Of a DNA stretch of 64,000 bases, positions 1 to 10,600 are shown piece after piece. The first letter of the stretch is position 1. The number at the start of each line of letters is the position of its first letter. The stretch is from Bacteroidales bacterium (GTDB taxonomy: Bacteria; Bacteroidota; Bacteroidia; Bacteroidales; ML635J-15). Both the position numbers and the translations under genes were made by a program. Location of the stretch: assembly GCA_017651185.1 (NCBI GenBank), contig JAGCDJ010000025.1:267986-331985 (forward strand). Direction: 5' to 3'. The notes under the pieces are model-generated. The model had not been told where the DNA came from and searched no databases. It was given only the letters and a program-made list of their open reading frames with translations.

Positions 1-1
1 C

Positions 2-2263
2 GATATGCTTACCGCTGTTTTCAACGGTTCAAAGTATGCAGAACGTCTCCCGATTGGTCTTATGGAAGTTGTTGACTACTTCGACCCGAAGGTAATAAAG
101 GATTTCTACAAGACTTGGTATCGTCCCGACCTCATGGCAGTTATCGCTGTTGGTGACTTCGACCCAGCCGATATGGAAAACCGCATTAAGAAGCAGTTCT
201 CACAAATTCCAAAACCCGAAAATCCAAAAGCACGTCCAACGGAAATCATTCCCGACCACAAGGAAACCGTTGTAAAGCTTTCGAGCGACCCGGAATGCCC
301 TGCTACTATGGTTTACGTTTTCTACAAGCACCCACAGACCAAAACTGTTACAGTTGCTGACGCACGTCGCGACATGGTTTCGTCACTCATGACGCAAATG
401 CTTATAGCTCGTTTCTCAGAAATTGCTTTAGCTCCAAATCCTCCTTTCGTACAGGCATTTGGCGCTTATTCTCCATTTATGGGAGGAAAGGATGCCTTTA
501 TGAATCTTGCTGTATTGCAGAACGACAAGATTGAAAATGCTGTCAAGGTTCTCGCTACCGAAAACCAGAGAATGATTCAGCACGGCTTTACTCAGACCGA
601 ACTCGACCGTGCAAAGAAGGACATGCTAAAGATGATTGAAAAGCAGTACAACGAACGCGACAAACAGAAATCGGAAAGTTATATCAATGAATACAAGGCA
701 AACTTCATGCCGCCTCATTCAGCATTTATGAGTGCAGAATATGAACATCAGCTTTACAACAAGTATATTCCCGAAATTACACTCGACGATGTAAACAATT
801 ATGCTAAAACTATGATTACCGACGAAAACTGCGTGGTATTCGTTATGGCACCAGAAAAGGAAGGTTTCAAGCTCCCGACCGAAGCACAGATAAGAAAGGC
901 ATTTGAGGAAGCAAACCAGGCAAGCACTGAACCATACGTTGACAAGGTTGCTGACAAACCGTTGGTTGACGCACTCGGACCGAAGGGTAAAGTTTCGAAG
1001 AAAGTTGTAAACAAGCAGTTTGGTTACGAAACATGGACTTTGAGCAACGGCGTAAAGGTAGTTTTGAAGCACACTGACTTCAAGGCCGACGAAATTACAA
1101 TGACTGCCAAGAGCGAAGGCGGTTACTCAAAATTTAGTGCAAAGGATGCTCTTACAGCAAAATGCATAGTTGATGTAATGGACGAAAGTGGTCTTGGAAA
1201 CTACGATGCAACCGAACTTCAGAAATATCTCTCTGGTAAGAATGCACATGTGTCGCCATATATTGGTGAAACCGAAGAAGGATTTACTGGCAGTTGCGAC
1301 GTGGAAGGATTTGAAACCATGCTCGAACTTGTAAATGCTTATTTCACAAAGCCAAAATTCAGCGAAGATGCTTTCAATTCATATATTGAAAAGCAAAAGG
1401 GTATGCTCGAAAATGCAATGCTCGACCCGCAAAGCGTATGGCAGGATTCTTTGAGATGGATTATGGGCAATTACAGCGAATATCGCAAACCTATGACTCC
1501 TGCTATGCTTGATGAGGTTAACTTCAAGAACATGAGCAAATTGTACAAAAATCGTTTCAACGACCCATGCAACTTCACATTCTACTTTGTTGGAAATGTT
1601 GACGCTAAGAAGGTAAAACCATTGGTTGAAAAGTATTTGGCTTCGCTTGAAACTGTTGAACGTAACGAAACTTTTGTTGACCTTGGAATTAGACCACCAA
1701 AGGGTGCTGTTGAAAAGGATGTAAGAAAAGGCAAGGATGACAAGTGTATTGAAATTATCATGTTCCATGGCGATTTCAACTACAATGCTCAGAACAATAC
1801 TGAAATCGATGCAATATGCAAGATACTCACCACCAAGCTTCTCGAACAGATTCGTGAAAAGGAAAGCGGTGTATATTCAATAGGCGCATATCCTGCAACA
1901 TCGAAAACTCCTCATGAAACTTATGTTGTACAAATTTTCTACAGTTGTGACCCTGCAAGAGAACCAGAACTTAAGGAAAAGATTTTCAATGTGATAAAAT
2001 CTATTCAGGGTGGTGACATAAGCGATGAGGAAATTGCTAAGGTTATCGAAAAGAAGAAACGTGAACACGAAACCGAAGTAAAGGAAAACAGATACTGGAG
2101 AGGTCTTGTTATCGACCTTGTAGAGGGTGATATCACTCCCGAAGAGGCAACAGGCGAGGATGCTCGCATCAATGCAATAAACAAGGACCAGATGGTAAAG
2201 GCAGCTGAAAAATACTTCAAGTTCGACAGCTACACAAAGGTTAGACTTGTTCCCGAAAAATAG
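2..2263 (+). CDS. M16 (pitrilysin/insulinase) family peptidase, 5' end missing
   Basis: The frame is already open at the window edge, so the N-terminal part is missing; the first in-window Met at base 5 is internal. What remains (about 750 residues) has the usual M16 layout: the end of the first peptidase domain (WYRPDLMAVIAVGDFD is the typical strand after the catalytic domain), a linker, and a second repeat from about residue 340 (WTLSNGVKVVLKHTDFK). The zinc motif HxxEH must lie upstream of the window, so activity cannot be judged. Family members are zinc metallopeptidases that in Bacteroidota are usually periplasmic and about 930-950 residues, so roughly 180-200 residues are missing. A hairpin terminator follows directly, so this is the last gene of its transcript. 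Confidence 0.9.
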   Translation, partial: DMLTAVFNGSKYAERLPIGLMEVVDYFDPKVIKDFYKTWYRPDLMAVIAVGDFDPADMENRIKKQFSQIPKPENPKARPTEIIPDHKETVVKLSSDPECPATMVYVFYKHPQTKTVTVADARRDMVSSLMTQMLIARFSEIALAPNPPFVQAFGAYSPFMGGKDAFMNLAVLQNDKIENAVKVLATENQRMIQHGFTQTELDRAKKDMLKMIEKQYNERDKQKSESYINEYKANFMPPHSAFMSAEYEHQLYNKYIPEITLDDVNNYAKTMITDENCVVFVMAPEKEGFKLPTEAQIRKAFEEANQASTEPYVDKVADKPLVDALGPKGKVSKKVVNKQFGYETWTLSNGVKVVLKHTDFKADEITMTAKSEGGYSKFSAKDALTAKCIVDVMDESGLGNYDATELQKYLSGKNAHVSPYIGETEEGFTGSCDVEGFETMLELVNAYFTKPKFSEDAFNSYIEKQKGMLENAMLDPQSVWQDSLRWIMGNYSEYRKPMTPAMLDEVNFKNMSKLYKNRFNDPCNFTFYFVGNVDAKKVKPLVEKYLASLETVERNETFVDLGIRPPKGAVEKDVRKGKDDKCIEIIMFHGDFNYNAQNNTEIDAICKILTTKLLEQIREKESGVYSIGAYPATSKTPHETYVVQIFYSCDPAREPELKEKIFNVIKSIQGGDISDEEIAKVIEKKKREHETEVKENRYWRGLVIDLVEGDITPEEATGEDARINAINKDQMVKAAEKYFKFDSYTKVRLVPEK

Positions 2264-2284
2264 TATCAATTACAAATAACAACG

Positions 2285-2314
2285 AAAAAGAGGATGCGAG
2301 CATCCTCTTTTTTT
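2285..2314 (+). terminator. Rho-independent terminator after the M16 gene
   Basis: The arms AGAGGATGC and GCATCCTCT are perfectly complementary around a 2-base centre and are followed by a run of T. It lies about 25 bases after the peptidase stop codon. Confidence 0.85.
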
Positions 2315-2327
2315 GTTGAACTTTTCT

Positions 2328-2336
2328 TACTTTTGC
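2328..2336 (+). promoter_or_regulatory. Bacteroidota -7 promoter element for the AtoE gene
   Basis: TACTTTTGC matches the TAnnTTTGC element of the Bacteroidota primary sigma factor. It sits 17 bases upstream of the ATG. The -33 position would overlap the T tract of the preceding terminator and shows no clear TTTG. Confidence 0.65.
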
Positions 2337-2352
2337 ACCAAAATATCAGGAA

Positions 2353-3705
2353 ATGTTTCAGAAAATAATAAATGGCTGTGTGAAGTTGGTGCAGAAATTA
2401 CTGCCCGAACCGTTCATTTTTGCTGTGATTCTTACCGTGGTGGCTTTTGCTATCGCAATGCCGGTCTGCCACCAGACGCCACTCGAGGTGGTGGAGAACT
2501 GGGGCAACGGAGTTTGGTCGCTGCTTGCATTTGCCATGCAGATGGCACTCGTCCTTGTTTGTGGTTCTACTCTTGCATCGGCACCGCTTATTAAGCGAGG
2601 TATAAGTTGGCTTGCATCGTTGCCCAAGAAACCAATGGGTGCAATAGCATTGGTAACGGCCGTTTCGTCGCTTGCCTGCTGGCTCAACTGGGGATTCGGG
2701 TTGATTGTCGGCGTAATATTTGCAAAGGAAATTGCAAAGAAACTGCAGGGTGTAGATTATCGTTTGCTGATTGCCTCTGCATATAGCGGTTTCGTTGTAT
2801 GGCATGCAGGTCTTTCGGGTTCTATTCCATTGACAATGGCAACCCAGGGCAGTGGACTTAAAGAGGTCACCAGAGGTGCATTGGAAAATCCTATCCCTAT
2901 AACCGACACAGTATTAAGTCCATACAACATTGTTATTGTAGCCCTGATAATAGTTGCCCTTGTTGCGGTAAATGCGCTTATGCTCCCGAAACCAGAAAAA
3001 GTGGTTTCTATAAATCCCCAGCTGCTTGTCGATGACGAACCTGTCAAAATAGAAAATGGTAGTACTCCTGCCGAGAAAATGGAAAATAGTCGTATTTTGA
3101 GTTGGGTGATTGCTGCATTGGGACTTACTTATCTTGTTATCAAGTTGTTTTTCCGTGGAGGTTCTCTAGACCTTAATTCTGTGATAATGTTATTTTTGTT
3201 CCTAGGAGTCATACTTCATGGAACGCCCTTGTCGTATGTTCGTGCGTTCACAAAGTCGGCAACAGGGGCAGCGGGAATACTTCTTCAGTTTCCGTTCTAT
3301 GCCGGCATTATGGGAATCATAACTGGTGTTGGAGAATCGGGAATTTGTCTTGGCACAGTCATAAGCGATGCCTGCATATCTGTCTCTACACCGCAGACTT
3401 ATCCGCTGTTGACTTTCCTATGTGCTGCAGTATTAAATATGTTCGTTCCATCGGGAGGCGGCCACTGGGCAATTCAGGCACCAATAATGTTTACTGCTGG
3501 TGCTAATCTTGCTGTTGATCCAGGACTTACGGGCATGGCAATTTCGTGGGGCGACGCATGGACAAACCTCATTCAGCCGTTCTGGGCAATTCCAGCATTA
3601 GCCATTGCAAAGCTTAACGCAAAGGACATTATGGGATTCTGTATTATAGATTTGGTTATAACGGGAATAATTATCTGCGGCGGACTACTTGTCTGGGCAT
3701 GGTAG
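2353..3705 (+). CDS. atoE: AtoE-type short-chain fatty acid transporter
   Basis: A 450-residue, highly hydrophobic protein with about 10-12 membrane segments in the inner membrane. The sequence pattern (PEPFIFAVILTVVAF near the N-terminus, CWLNWGFGLIVGVIFAKEIA, and GHWAIQAPIM near the C-terminus) is that of the AtoE short-chain fatty acid transporter family, thought to import butyrate/acetoacetate-type acids. The length is typical for the family. The start is the ATG just after the -7 element. It is monocistronic: a terminator precedes it and the next gene is on the other strand. Substrate is inferred from the family only. Confidence 0.85.
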   Translation: MFQKIINGCVKLVQKLLPEPFIFAVILTVVAFAIAMPVCHQTPLEVVENWGNGVWSLLAFAMQMALVLVCGSTLASAPLIKRGISWLASLPKKPMGAIALVTAVSSLACWLNWGFGLIVGVIFAKEIAKKLQGVDYRLLIASAYSGFVVWHAGLSGSIPLTMATQGSGLKEVTRGALENPIPITDTVLSPYNIVIVALIIVALVAVNALMLPKPEKVVSINPQLLVDDEPVKIENGSTPAEKMENSRILSWVIAALGLTYLVIKLFFRGGSLDLNSVIMLFLFLGVILHGTPLSYVRAFTKSATGAAGILLQFPFYAGIMGIITGVGESGICLGTVISDACISVSTPQTYPLLTFLCAAVLNMFVPSGGGHWAIQAPIMFTAGANLAVDPGLTGMAISWGDAWTNLIQPFWAIPALAIAKLNAKDIMGFCIIDLVITGIIICGGLLVWAW

Positions 3706-3798
3706 ATTTTTATTCTGCATTTTATCTAGTGCTTAGTCTTTTTTTTTCGAGAAAAGGATTTCAAACCAGTCTTAGTGATGGTGGTGGAATAGAAAGGT

Positions 3799-4368
3799 TT
3801 AAAGTTTATATTCCATTTTGGTATATTCCGATCCGAAGGCCACAATATTTTCAATTGGAGAAAAACCGAGTTGCGCATAATATTCCTGCAAGCGCTTGTG
3901 ATATTTTTCGACTAAAAGTGTAAAATATTTATAACCAAGCATTTCACTGTTTTCAATTGCTTTTTTCATCAGCAAATGTCCGATGCCTTTCCCTCTGAAT
4001 TTCGCTTTAATTGCCATGCAGTCGAGATAATATTCACCAGGTCCTGTTTCCATTGGATTATTGCGCAAGTCTAGACCACTTTCTTCGTATAGAATGTCGA
4101 ATGTGCGTTTTCGCAAAGTAGCATAATTGTCTCCGCAATAGGATATTAGACATCCTACAGCATCTCCGTTTACTTCTGCAATAAGACTATTTTTACAACT
4201 ATATAACCGAGTGTTATCAAGAGTGGCATCTTTCAGATTTTGAAAAGACTTTTCCATATTAGCTGGAATAGAAGCATCTATGTCAAGGATTTCCATAGCA
4301 GCCAATACGCATTTAGCCACAATTGTTGCATCTTTTTCAGTAGCTTGTCGGATGGTTATGTCATTCAT
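3799..4368 (-). CDS. GNAT family N-acetyltransferase
   Basis: A 189-residue protein starting MNDITIRQATEKD, the usual GNAT N-terminus. The acetyl-CoA binding signature RGKGIGHLLMKKA lies about two thirds along, followed by a typical C-terminal YYAQLGF strand. An upstream in-frame ATG at 4422 would overlap the preceding gene by 50 bases; the ATG at 4366-4368, 4 bases after the preceding stop, fits the operon better and puts beta-1 at the N-terminus. Last gene of the minus-strand operon that begins with the FtsE-like gene. Substrate unknown. Confidence 0.85.
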   Translation of the reverse strand: MNDITIRQATEKDATIVAKCVLAAMEILDIDASIPANMEKSFQNLKDATLDNTRLYSCKNSLIAEVNGDAVGCLISYCGDNYATLRKRTFDILYEESGLDLRNNPMETGPGEYYLDCMAIKAKFRGKGIGHLLMKKAIENSEMLGYKYFTLLVEKYHKRLQEYYAQLGFSPIENIVAFGSEYTKMEYKL

Positions 4369-4372
4369 TATT

Positions 4373-5752
4373 TTAGTTTGATTCTTCCGAATTTTTGGAT
4401 TCCTCTGCTGCAATTGCTTCATTTTCTTTCCGTTTTGTTGATAATATTTCTAGCCAGCCGAGCGCGAAGAACGGAATAAGTGGAATTTTGAACCTGACTA
4501 GTGCTCCAAAGTTGGATGTAGAAATACCGATACCAAGAGCAAGTACTACAGAAAATAGGAAGCACATGCTCACAAATGGATTGCCAAGTATTTGTTTCAG
4601 AGAATATTTTATTCCCGCCTTGAAGAACACGAATATTGAAAGCAAAAGGAGTGCTGTATTTTCCAATCCCGACAAAAGCATTACAGCGCTGCCGCTCTCA
4701 AATATGAACGGGCGGTACAATCCAGCAATTATTGCTTTTGGGCCCATGCTTATTAAACTTCCGATAGAACCGTCAAAGTCGCCAATGTCGAAAGAGTGTC
4801 CTTGGTAGTATTCCTGTTTCAAGTCCTGTTGTGTTACACTAGCCTGGTTAAGCATTGAATCTACATTGCTGAATGTGCCACCTACACTTTCTCCAACAAA
4901 CCTTAAGGCATACATACCTCCGAATGCAACAATAAGTATAAGCAAAGGTGCAATAATAAATTTGAAAAGTGTACTTTTTACTCTGTTGATATATCCACTT
5001 CCAAGCCATACCATACAACCTGCTATTGCGGCGTATAGGATGTAAACTTTCAGTTCCATTACGATATAGGCACTTAACAAAAGTCCCAAAATAGTGGATA
5101 TTCGGATTTTCCTGTCGAAGAAAATCTTAGCAAAGCACATTATGAATACAAGGTTAAAGGTAAATGTAAAACTATCTTTCATAAGTGCTGAACTCCAGAA
5201 TCCGACTGATGGAATCATCATTATGCATATGAATGTAAATTTATCGCTACAATTTATCTTAGTGCGTATATATCGGAAGAATTTCCAGTTTAGCAAGTAC
5301 GTAAATACCGCCAAACAAATATTGATGGTATAATAGTTGTCGCCACCAATAATTGCAAATGGCGAAAGAAATCTATGAACGGCATATCTGGATGGGTCGC
5401 GTAGTACAGGATAGTAAGCAAGTCCTGGAGTAAGCGTTTGTATGTTGTTACCATCTATTGTATCGAACATTATTCTGAAGTATGAAGTTGGATCTTGAAA
5501 TAAGACCTGTCCCAATCTTTGTGATGCCATATAGTAGTAATATGTATCACCGGCCCAGTTGTAGTAGAAGTCATAGATTACGGCAAATCCAATGCAACAA
5601 GTCATCTTGAAAGCAAACCCAATAAAGAAGTACCGCCTTGTTTCATCATCGTTCTTGTACTTGAACAGCGATATGAACCACACAATCAGGAAGGCCAATG
5701 CCAAATATCCCAATATGAGTAGTATGCCTTCAAGCGTCAGAAACTTGTGCAT
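4373..5752 (-). CDS. Polytopic membrane protein, possibly polymerase or glycosyltransferase-like
   Basis: 459 residues with about 9-11 predicted membrane segments, beginning with a strongly hydrophobic stretch at residues 9-30. A loop rich in aromatic residues (YNWAGDTYYYY, near residue 70) and a large loop around residues 280-340 separate the hydrophobic blocks. The overall look, with a DTYYYY-type motif after the second segment, resembles Wzy/EpsG-type or GT-C-like membrane enzymes, but I do not recognise the family and this is only an impression. It lies 15 bases downstream of the acid phosphatase and 4 bases upstream of the GNAT gene, so it is part of the same operon. Confidence 0.7.
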   Translation of the reverse strand: MHKFLTLEGILLILGYLALAFLIVWFISLFKYKNDDETRRYFFIGFAFKMTCCIGFAVIYDFYYNWAGDTYYYYMASQRLGQVLFQDPTSYFRIMFDTIDGNNIQTLTPGLAYYPVLRDPSRYAVHRFLSPFAIIGGDNYYTINICLAVFTYLLNWKFFRYIRTKINCSDKFTFICIMMIPSVGFWSSALMKDSFTFTFNLVFIMCFAKIFFDRKIRISTILGLLLSAYIVMELKVYILYAAIAGCMVWLGSGYINRVKSTLFKFIIAPLLILIVAFGGMYALRFVGESVGGTFSNVDSMLNQASVTQQDLKQEYYQGHSFDIGDFDGSIGSLISMGPKAIIAGLYRPFIFESGSAVMLLSGLENTALLLLSIFVFFKAGIKYSLKQILGNPFVSMCFLFSVVLALGIGISTSNFGALVRFKIPLIPFFALGWLEILSTKRKENEAIAAEESKNSEESN

Positions 5753-5767
5753 TGATGGGGTAGGTGT

Positions 5768-6589
5768 TTAGAAGGTTTTGAGTGCGTTGATGCGGTTTTC
5801 GCGTGCATTTTTTTCCTTGTCGGCAAGGATTGGTTTTTCCCATGTGCCGTATGTTGGATTGGGAAGCACAATGTAGCGGGAACCAAGCAGTTCAACTATT
5901 TCATCGGTTTCAGTCAACATATCGCCTTTGGTCTTGCGCTCATCGAAAATTTCGGTGTGGTCGCCTAAGTTGTCACCGACAAGCATTACAATTTCGTATT
6001 TTTCAGAAACCAGTTCGCGACGTTCCTTCTTGCAACTCGATGCGTCCTTTTCCTTCATGTAGAAGTTTTCTGCGGGAACTTCGGGGAAACCGAGTTTTTT
6101 CATGTTAGTCATTGTGGGTTCAAGTTCTTCGGGATATCGGTTCGATATGAAGATTATCTCTACGCCAAGTGACTGTGCGTATTTCAAGAAGTCAATAGCT
6201 CCAGGCACTTCGGTAGCATCGGCTTTCGATGTCCATATTGCCCAAGTGGAATCGCAGAACGATGTGCCTTCTGCCGCCATGTATGCTTCGTAGTAACTGT
6301 TGTCGAGTACGGTTTCATCAATATCGAGAACTACTGCTGCTGGTTTGTCGGTCTGTTTGGTTTTGATGTTTTCTGCAAGGACAACTTTTGCAATTTTGTA
6401 GGTCTGCAGACAACAAGCGCGATATTCGGCTGAATGTTGCATCCACAAAGTTGCGTTTATAAGATTATCGCTTTCACCACATTCGGTGGTGGGTGCATCA
6501 GGTTCTGTTGTGTTTTCAACACACTTTTTTTGGCAAGCAAGCAAAGAGATACTTGCAATTGCTATTATATAAAATATGCGTTTTGTCAT
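5768..6589 (-). CDS. 5'-nucleotidase/acid phosphatase, lipoprotein e(P4) family
   Basis: 273 residues with a lipoprotein signal peptide (lipobox LLAC, Cys19), so it is probably anchored in the outer or inner membrane. The HAD-superfamily catalytic motif LDIDETVLD (nucleophile DxD) is intact, followed by FISNR (motif II) and LVGDNLGD (acidic motif), matching the class B/C-like acid phosphatases of the Haemophilus e(P4) family, which remove phosphate from nucleotides such as NMN outside the cytoplasm. The start codon overlaps the stop of the upstream FtsE-like gene by 4 bases (ATGA), so translation is coupled. Confidence 0.9.
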   Translation of the reverse strand: MTKRIFYIIAIASISLLACQKKCVENTTEPDAPTTECGESDNLINATLWMQHSAEYRACCLQTYKIAKVVLAENIKTKQTDKPAAVVLDIDETVLDNSYYEAYMAAEGTSFCDSTWAIWTSKADATEVPGAIDFLKYAQSLGVEIIFISNRYPEELEPTMTNMKKLGFPEVPAENFYMKEKDASSCKKERRELVSEKYEIVMLVGDNLGDHTEIFDERKTKGDMLTETDEIVELLGSRYIVLPNPTYGTWEKPILADKEKNARENRINALKTF

Positions 6590-7407
6590 TGTTCCAAATT
6601 TTGAGGTTCAACTTCTTGAGACACAAAATCTTGCGTTTGTATATTTGTTTCTGGGGCAGCATCAAATATTTCCGATGTTGCAGTTTCAATGTCATCAATG
6701 TCGTCAACTGCTATTGCAATCTTGTTGTCGCCCTGTTCTGTGACGGTCTGGTTGCCGAAAGCATAAATACGACCTGCATATTTGCGGAAAAATCCATGAT
6801 TGTGGGTTACCATCAACACCGATTTGCCGGATTGGCAAAGTTTGTATAGCAAGTCCACAATTACATCGGCACTTTCGGGGTCGAGGTTTCCTGTTGGCTC
6901 GTCGGCAAAGATTATCGGTGGATTGTTGAGCAATGCTCTTGCTACGCTTACCGACTGCCTTTCACCACCAGATAGTTGTGCTGGCATCGACATTTTCTTG
7001 TCCAGCATTCCAACACTTTTCAGTACCTCGTTTATGCGTGTTTCAATCTCCTGCTTGTCCTTCCAGCCGGTGGCTTTTAGCACAAAGCGCAGATTTTCGT
7101 AAACCGAGCGGTCGTTCATAAGTTCAAAATCCTGAAAAACCATGCCTATCTTGCGTCGCAGAAGCGGAATTTTATTGTTCTTTATTTTCTTCAAGTCGTA
7201 GCCTACAACAGTTGCTTCTCCTTCAGCTACAGGAAGTTCGCAGTACATGGTTTTCAAAAGACTACTTTTTCCGCTACCAACTTTTCCAATCAGGTAAACA
7301 AACTCGCCAACATCGACATGGATGTTTACATTTTGCAATATCAACTTGTCGTCCTGATATATGTTCAGACCCTTGACATCAACGAGCAAAGTGCTATTTT
7401 CGTCCAT
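6586..7407 (-). CDS. ftsE: FtsE-like ABC transporter ATP-binding protein
   Basis: The nucleotide-binding domain has Walker A GKVGSGKSS, signature LSGGERQ, Walker B IIFADEPTGNLD and a switch His in VTHNHGF, in the arrangement of the FtsE/LolD/MacB group. FtsE works with the permease FtsX at the septum, but no ftsX lies in the window. After the ABC domain there is an acidic tail of about 60 residues that is not part of the fold. I place the start at 7407 (MDENSTLLVD) rather than the upstream ATG at 7470, because a -7 promoter element lies between them. First gene of a four-gene minus-strand operon. LolD is the main alternative. Confidence 0.8.
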   Translation of the reverse strand: MDENSTLLVDVKGLNIYQDDKLILQNVNIHVDVGEFVYLIGKVGSGKSSLLKTMYCELPVAEGEATVVGYDLKKIKNNKIPLLRRKIGMVFQDFELMNDRSVYENLRFVLKATGWKDKQEIETRINEVLKSVGMLDKKMSMPAQLSGGERQSVSVARALLNNPPIIFADEPTGNLDPESADVIVDLLYKLCQSGKSVLMVTHNHGFFRKYAGRIYAFGNQTVTEQGDNKIAIAVDDIDDIETATSEIFDAAPETNIQTQDFVSQEVEPQNLEQ

Positions 7408-7432
7408 AAATATTTTTATATAAGTGACTTTA

Positions 7433-7440
7433 CAAAGGTA
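7433..7440 (-). promoter_or_regulatory. -7 promoter element for the FtsE-phosphatase operon
   Basis: On the minus strand the sequence is TACCTTTG, matching TAnnTTTG, 25 bases before the chosen start codon. Its position excludes the longer ORF start at 7470. Confidence 0.6.
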
Positions 7441-7559
7441 GCGGTAGCTATCGAAATATACGCAATGCAATGATTGATAGTAATAAACAATATCGTGTTA
7501 ATTAAAAGAGGTGTAAGGTTTGTTTTGGACTATACAAAAACTCTATTTTTGATTTTTGC

Positions 7560-7567
7560 TAAATTTG
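7560..7567 (+). promoter_or_regulatory. Possible -7 element for the TPR/barrel gene pair
   Basis: TAAATTTG matches TAnnTTTG and lies 49 bases before the ATG at 7617. No convincing -33 TTTG is seen at 19-21 bases upstream, so support is moderate. Confidence 0.45.
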
Positions 7568-7616
7568 GACAATATTGTATTGATAGACACGTTTTTATAG
7601 AAATATTGCAGTGTAT

Positions 7617-10600
7617 ATGAAATTAAGAAACTTTGCAACATTGCTTCTTCTGCTGTCCGTAGCATTTGCTGCGGCAGGTCAGAAGACCATGAAATATGTT
7701 GGTGACGAATTTGCTTATCGTACTGCCAAGGAACTGTACGATAAGGGAATGTATGTTTCCGCACAAAATGAATTTTTCAAGATAATGAATAGCGGCGACA
7801 TTGAAAATTCACAATACCGCGACGATGCGGCATTCTACTTTGCCATGTGCTCTATGCATCTGTTCAATAAAGATGCCGAGTATCAGCTCAACCAGTTCGC
7901 TATAAATCATCCAGAAAGCAACAATACAAACGAGGCATCGTTTGCAATGGCTAATGTATACTATCGCGACAAGAAGTACAAGAATGCCCTTGCATGGTAC
8001 AACAAGGTTAAATATACCGAACTCGACGCCGAGGACCAGAAAGAATATTTCTTCAAGAAAGGTCATAGCTTGTATGCTCGCAAAAACTTCGATGAGGCAG
8101 CAAAATGTTTCTATGAGATAAAGGACAAGGATGGTTTGTACGGAACTATGTCCTTGTATTTCTATTCGCACATTAAGTACATCAACGAACAGTACCAGAC
8201 TGCACTCAACGGCTTCCTGAAGCTGCAGGACAACCCAACATTCTCGTCAATTGTGCCATTCTACATCTTGCAGATTTATTACATGCAGGGAAATTACAAT
8301 GCTGTTGTCGAATATGCCGACAAGCACGGCGAGGATTTTGTTGGTGCAGCTCCCGAAAATGCAAAGATTGTTGGTCTTTCGTATGTTCGCACAAAGAAGT
8401 ATTCAGAGGCAATTCCTTATCTCAAGCGTTATATGGAAGCCAATTCATCGGCAACCGACTTTGACTACTACGAACTTGCATACGCTCAGTATTCCATTGG
8501 TCAGTACGATGAGGCAGCAAAGAATTTCGGAAAGATAACACGCACAAAGGATACCATAGGGCAGAACGCTTCGTACCTCATGGGCGATTGCTGCTTGAAA
8601 TCAGGCAAGAAACTGGAAGCGCGCAGAGCATTCGAGACGGCATCATTATATAACTATAATCCTGTCATAAAGGAAGATGCATTGTTTAACTTTGCACAGT
8701 TATGTTTTGAACTTTCGCTTTCGCCGTTCAACGAGGCGATAAATGCATTCACCCGCTACATTGAGGAATATCCAAACAGTCCGCGTACCGAAGCTGCATA
8801 CGACTATCTGCTTGATGCTTTCATGAGTGCCAAGAACTATCAGAGAGCAATCGCTACAATCGAAAGCATCAGTTATCGCAACTCCAAGGTTGACATGGCA
8901 TATCAGAGATTGACTTTCATTCGTGGCGAGGAACTTTTCATTTCGCAGAAATATACCGATGCAATAGATATGTTCGACAAGTCGCTTGCTTACGGCAAGT
9001 ACGACCGAAAAATTGAATCGCTAGCTCACTATTGGAAAGCCGAAGCAAACTACCGCCAAGGAAATGTTGACATCGCAATCGACCAGTTCAAGGAGTTTGT
9101 AAATGCCATTGGTTCGATAAACCTTGAAGAATATGGTCGTGCCCACTACAATTTAGGTTATGCATATTTCGACAAGAAGGATTATACGGTTGCAAATTCA
9201 TGGTTCCGTAAGTATGAAAAGATTTCGGGAGATGAGGAAAATGTTGTCATAAACGACACCTACAACCGTATTGGCGACTGCTACTACATCAACCGCGATT
9301 TCGCCGCTGCTTCGGAATACTACAAGAAAGCAGTGAAGATTGGTCTTGTTGAAACCGACTACAGTTTATATCAGATGTCGCTCACATACGGCGGTCTGAA
9401 AATGTCGAACGAAAAGGTGTGGGCATTGAAGAAGTTGCTGGCAGAATATCCGAATTCCGAATATGCAAGCAATGCAATGTTTGGAATTGCTCGTGCATAT
9501 CAGACCGACCTCAATGCTGAAGATTCGGCAAAATTGTACTATGAGACACTTATAACCGACTATCCACATTCGGCAAACAAAAGTACCGCACTTTCGAGTT
9601 TGGGCGCAATTGAGTTCAACCGTAAGCACTACGACAATGCTTTGAATTACTACAAGCGTGTAATTTCGGAGTTTCCGGGAACCGAGGATGCAAGCAATGC
9701 CAACGACATGATAAAGTCCATTTATCTCGAACTTGATAAGCCTGATGCTTACATTGAGTATGCAAACAGCGAAGGTTCGGGTGTAGAAATAAGCAGGGAC
9801 GAGCAGGACGAAATAATTTGGCTTGCCGCAAAGAAGCTTTACATCGACAAAAAATACAATGATGCTCTAAAGTCTATAACCAAGTATCTCAACGAGTTCC
9901 CCAAGGGCAAATATTTGATTGAGGCAAATTATTACAAGGCTGAATTGCATTTCTACTTTGAGGAGAAGGACGATGCTTTGAAGAGTTACCGCATTGTTGC
10001 CGATGCCCCAACCAACAGCTATACCGAGGAAAGCACTTTGAAGTCGGCTTCGTTGCTGTTTGACAAGGAAAACTGGAACGATTCCTATAATTATTACGAT
10101 AAGCTTTATCCGATTGCCGAAAACAAGTCTACCAAGCTTGTTGCTGCTCTCGGGCGTTTGCGCTGTGCCTACAATGCCAAGAATTACGATAATGTGATTA
10201 CATCGGCACAGGATGTCATCGACTATGACAGGTCGAATATCGAGCATGTCCGCGAAGCGCAGTACAAGATGGCGAAGGCGTTCATGGCAAAGGACAACAA
10301 GTCGCGTGCTTTGACACTGTTCGAAAAGTTGTCAGAGGAAATAGTAAGCTACGAAGGTGCAGAATCAAAGTTTATGACAGCCTCGATAAATTACGACAAC
10401 GGCAACGACAGCATAGCCGAGGAGATAATCTACGACTTTGCTCAGTCTAGTACTCCGCATGCATATTGGTTGGCAAAGAGCTATATACTTTTGGCACAGA
10501 TTTATTTCGACGAGGAGGACATTTTCTCGGCAAAGCACACCTTGCAGTCGGTGCTTAGCAACTACGACAATGAAACTGACGGCATAAAGGACGAGGCGCA

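Noticed and set aside
6586..7407. ABC ATPase considered as the missing GldA partner of GldF/GldG
   Set aside because: Its signature motifs and short length fit the FtsE/LolD group, and it is 47 kb away in an unrelated operon.
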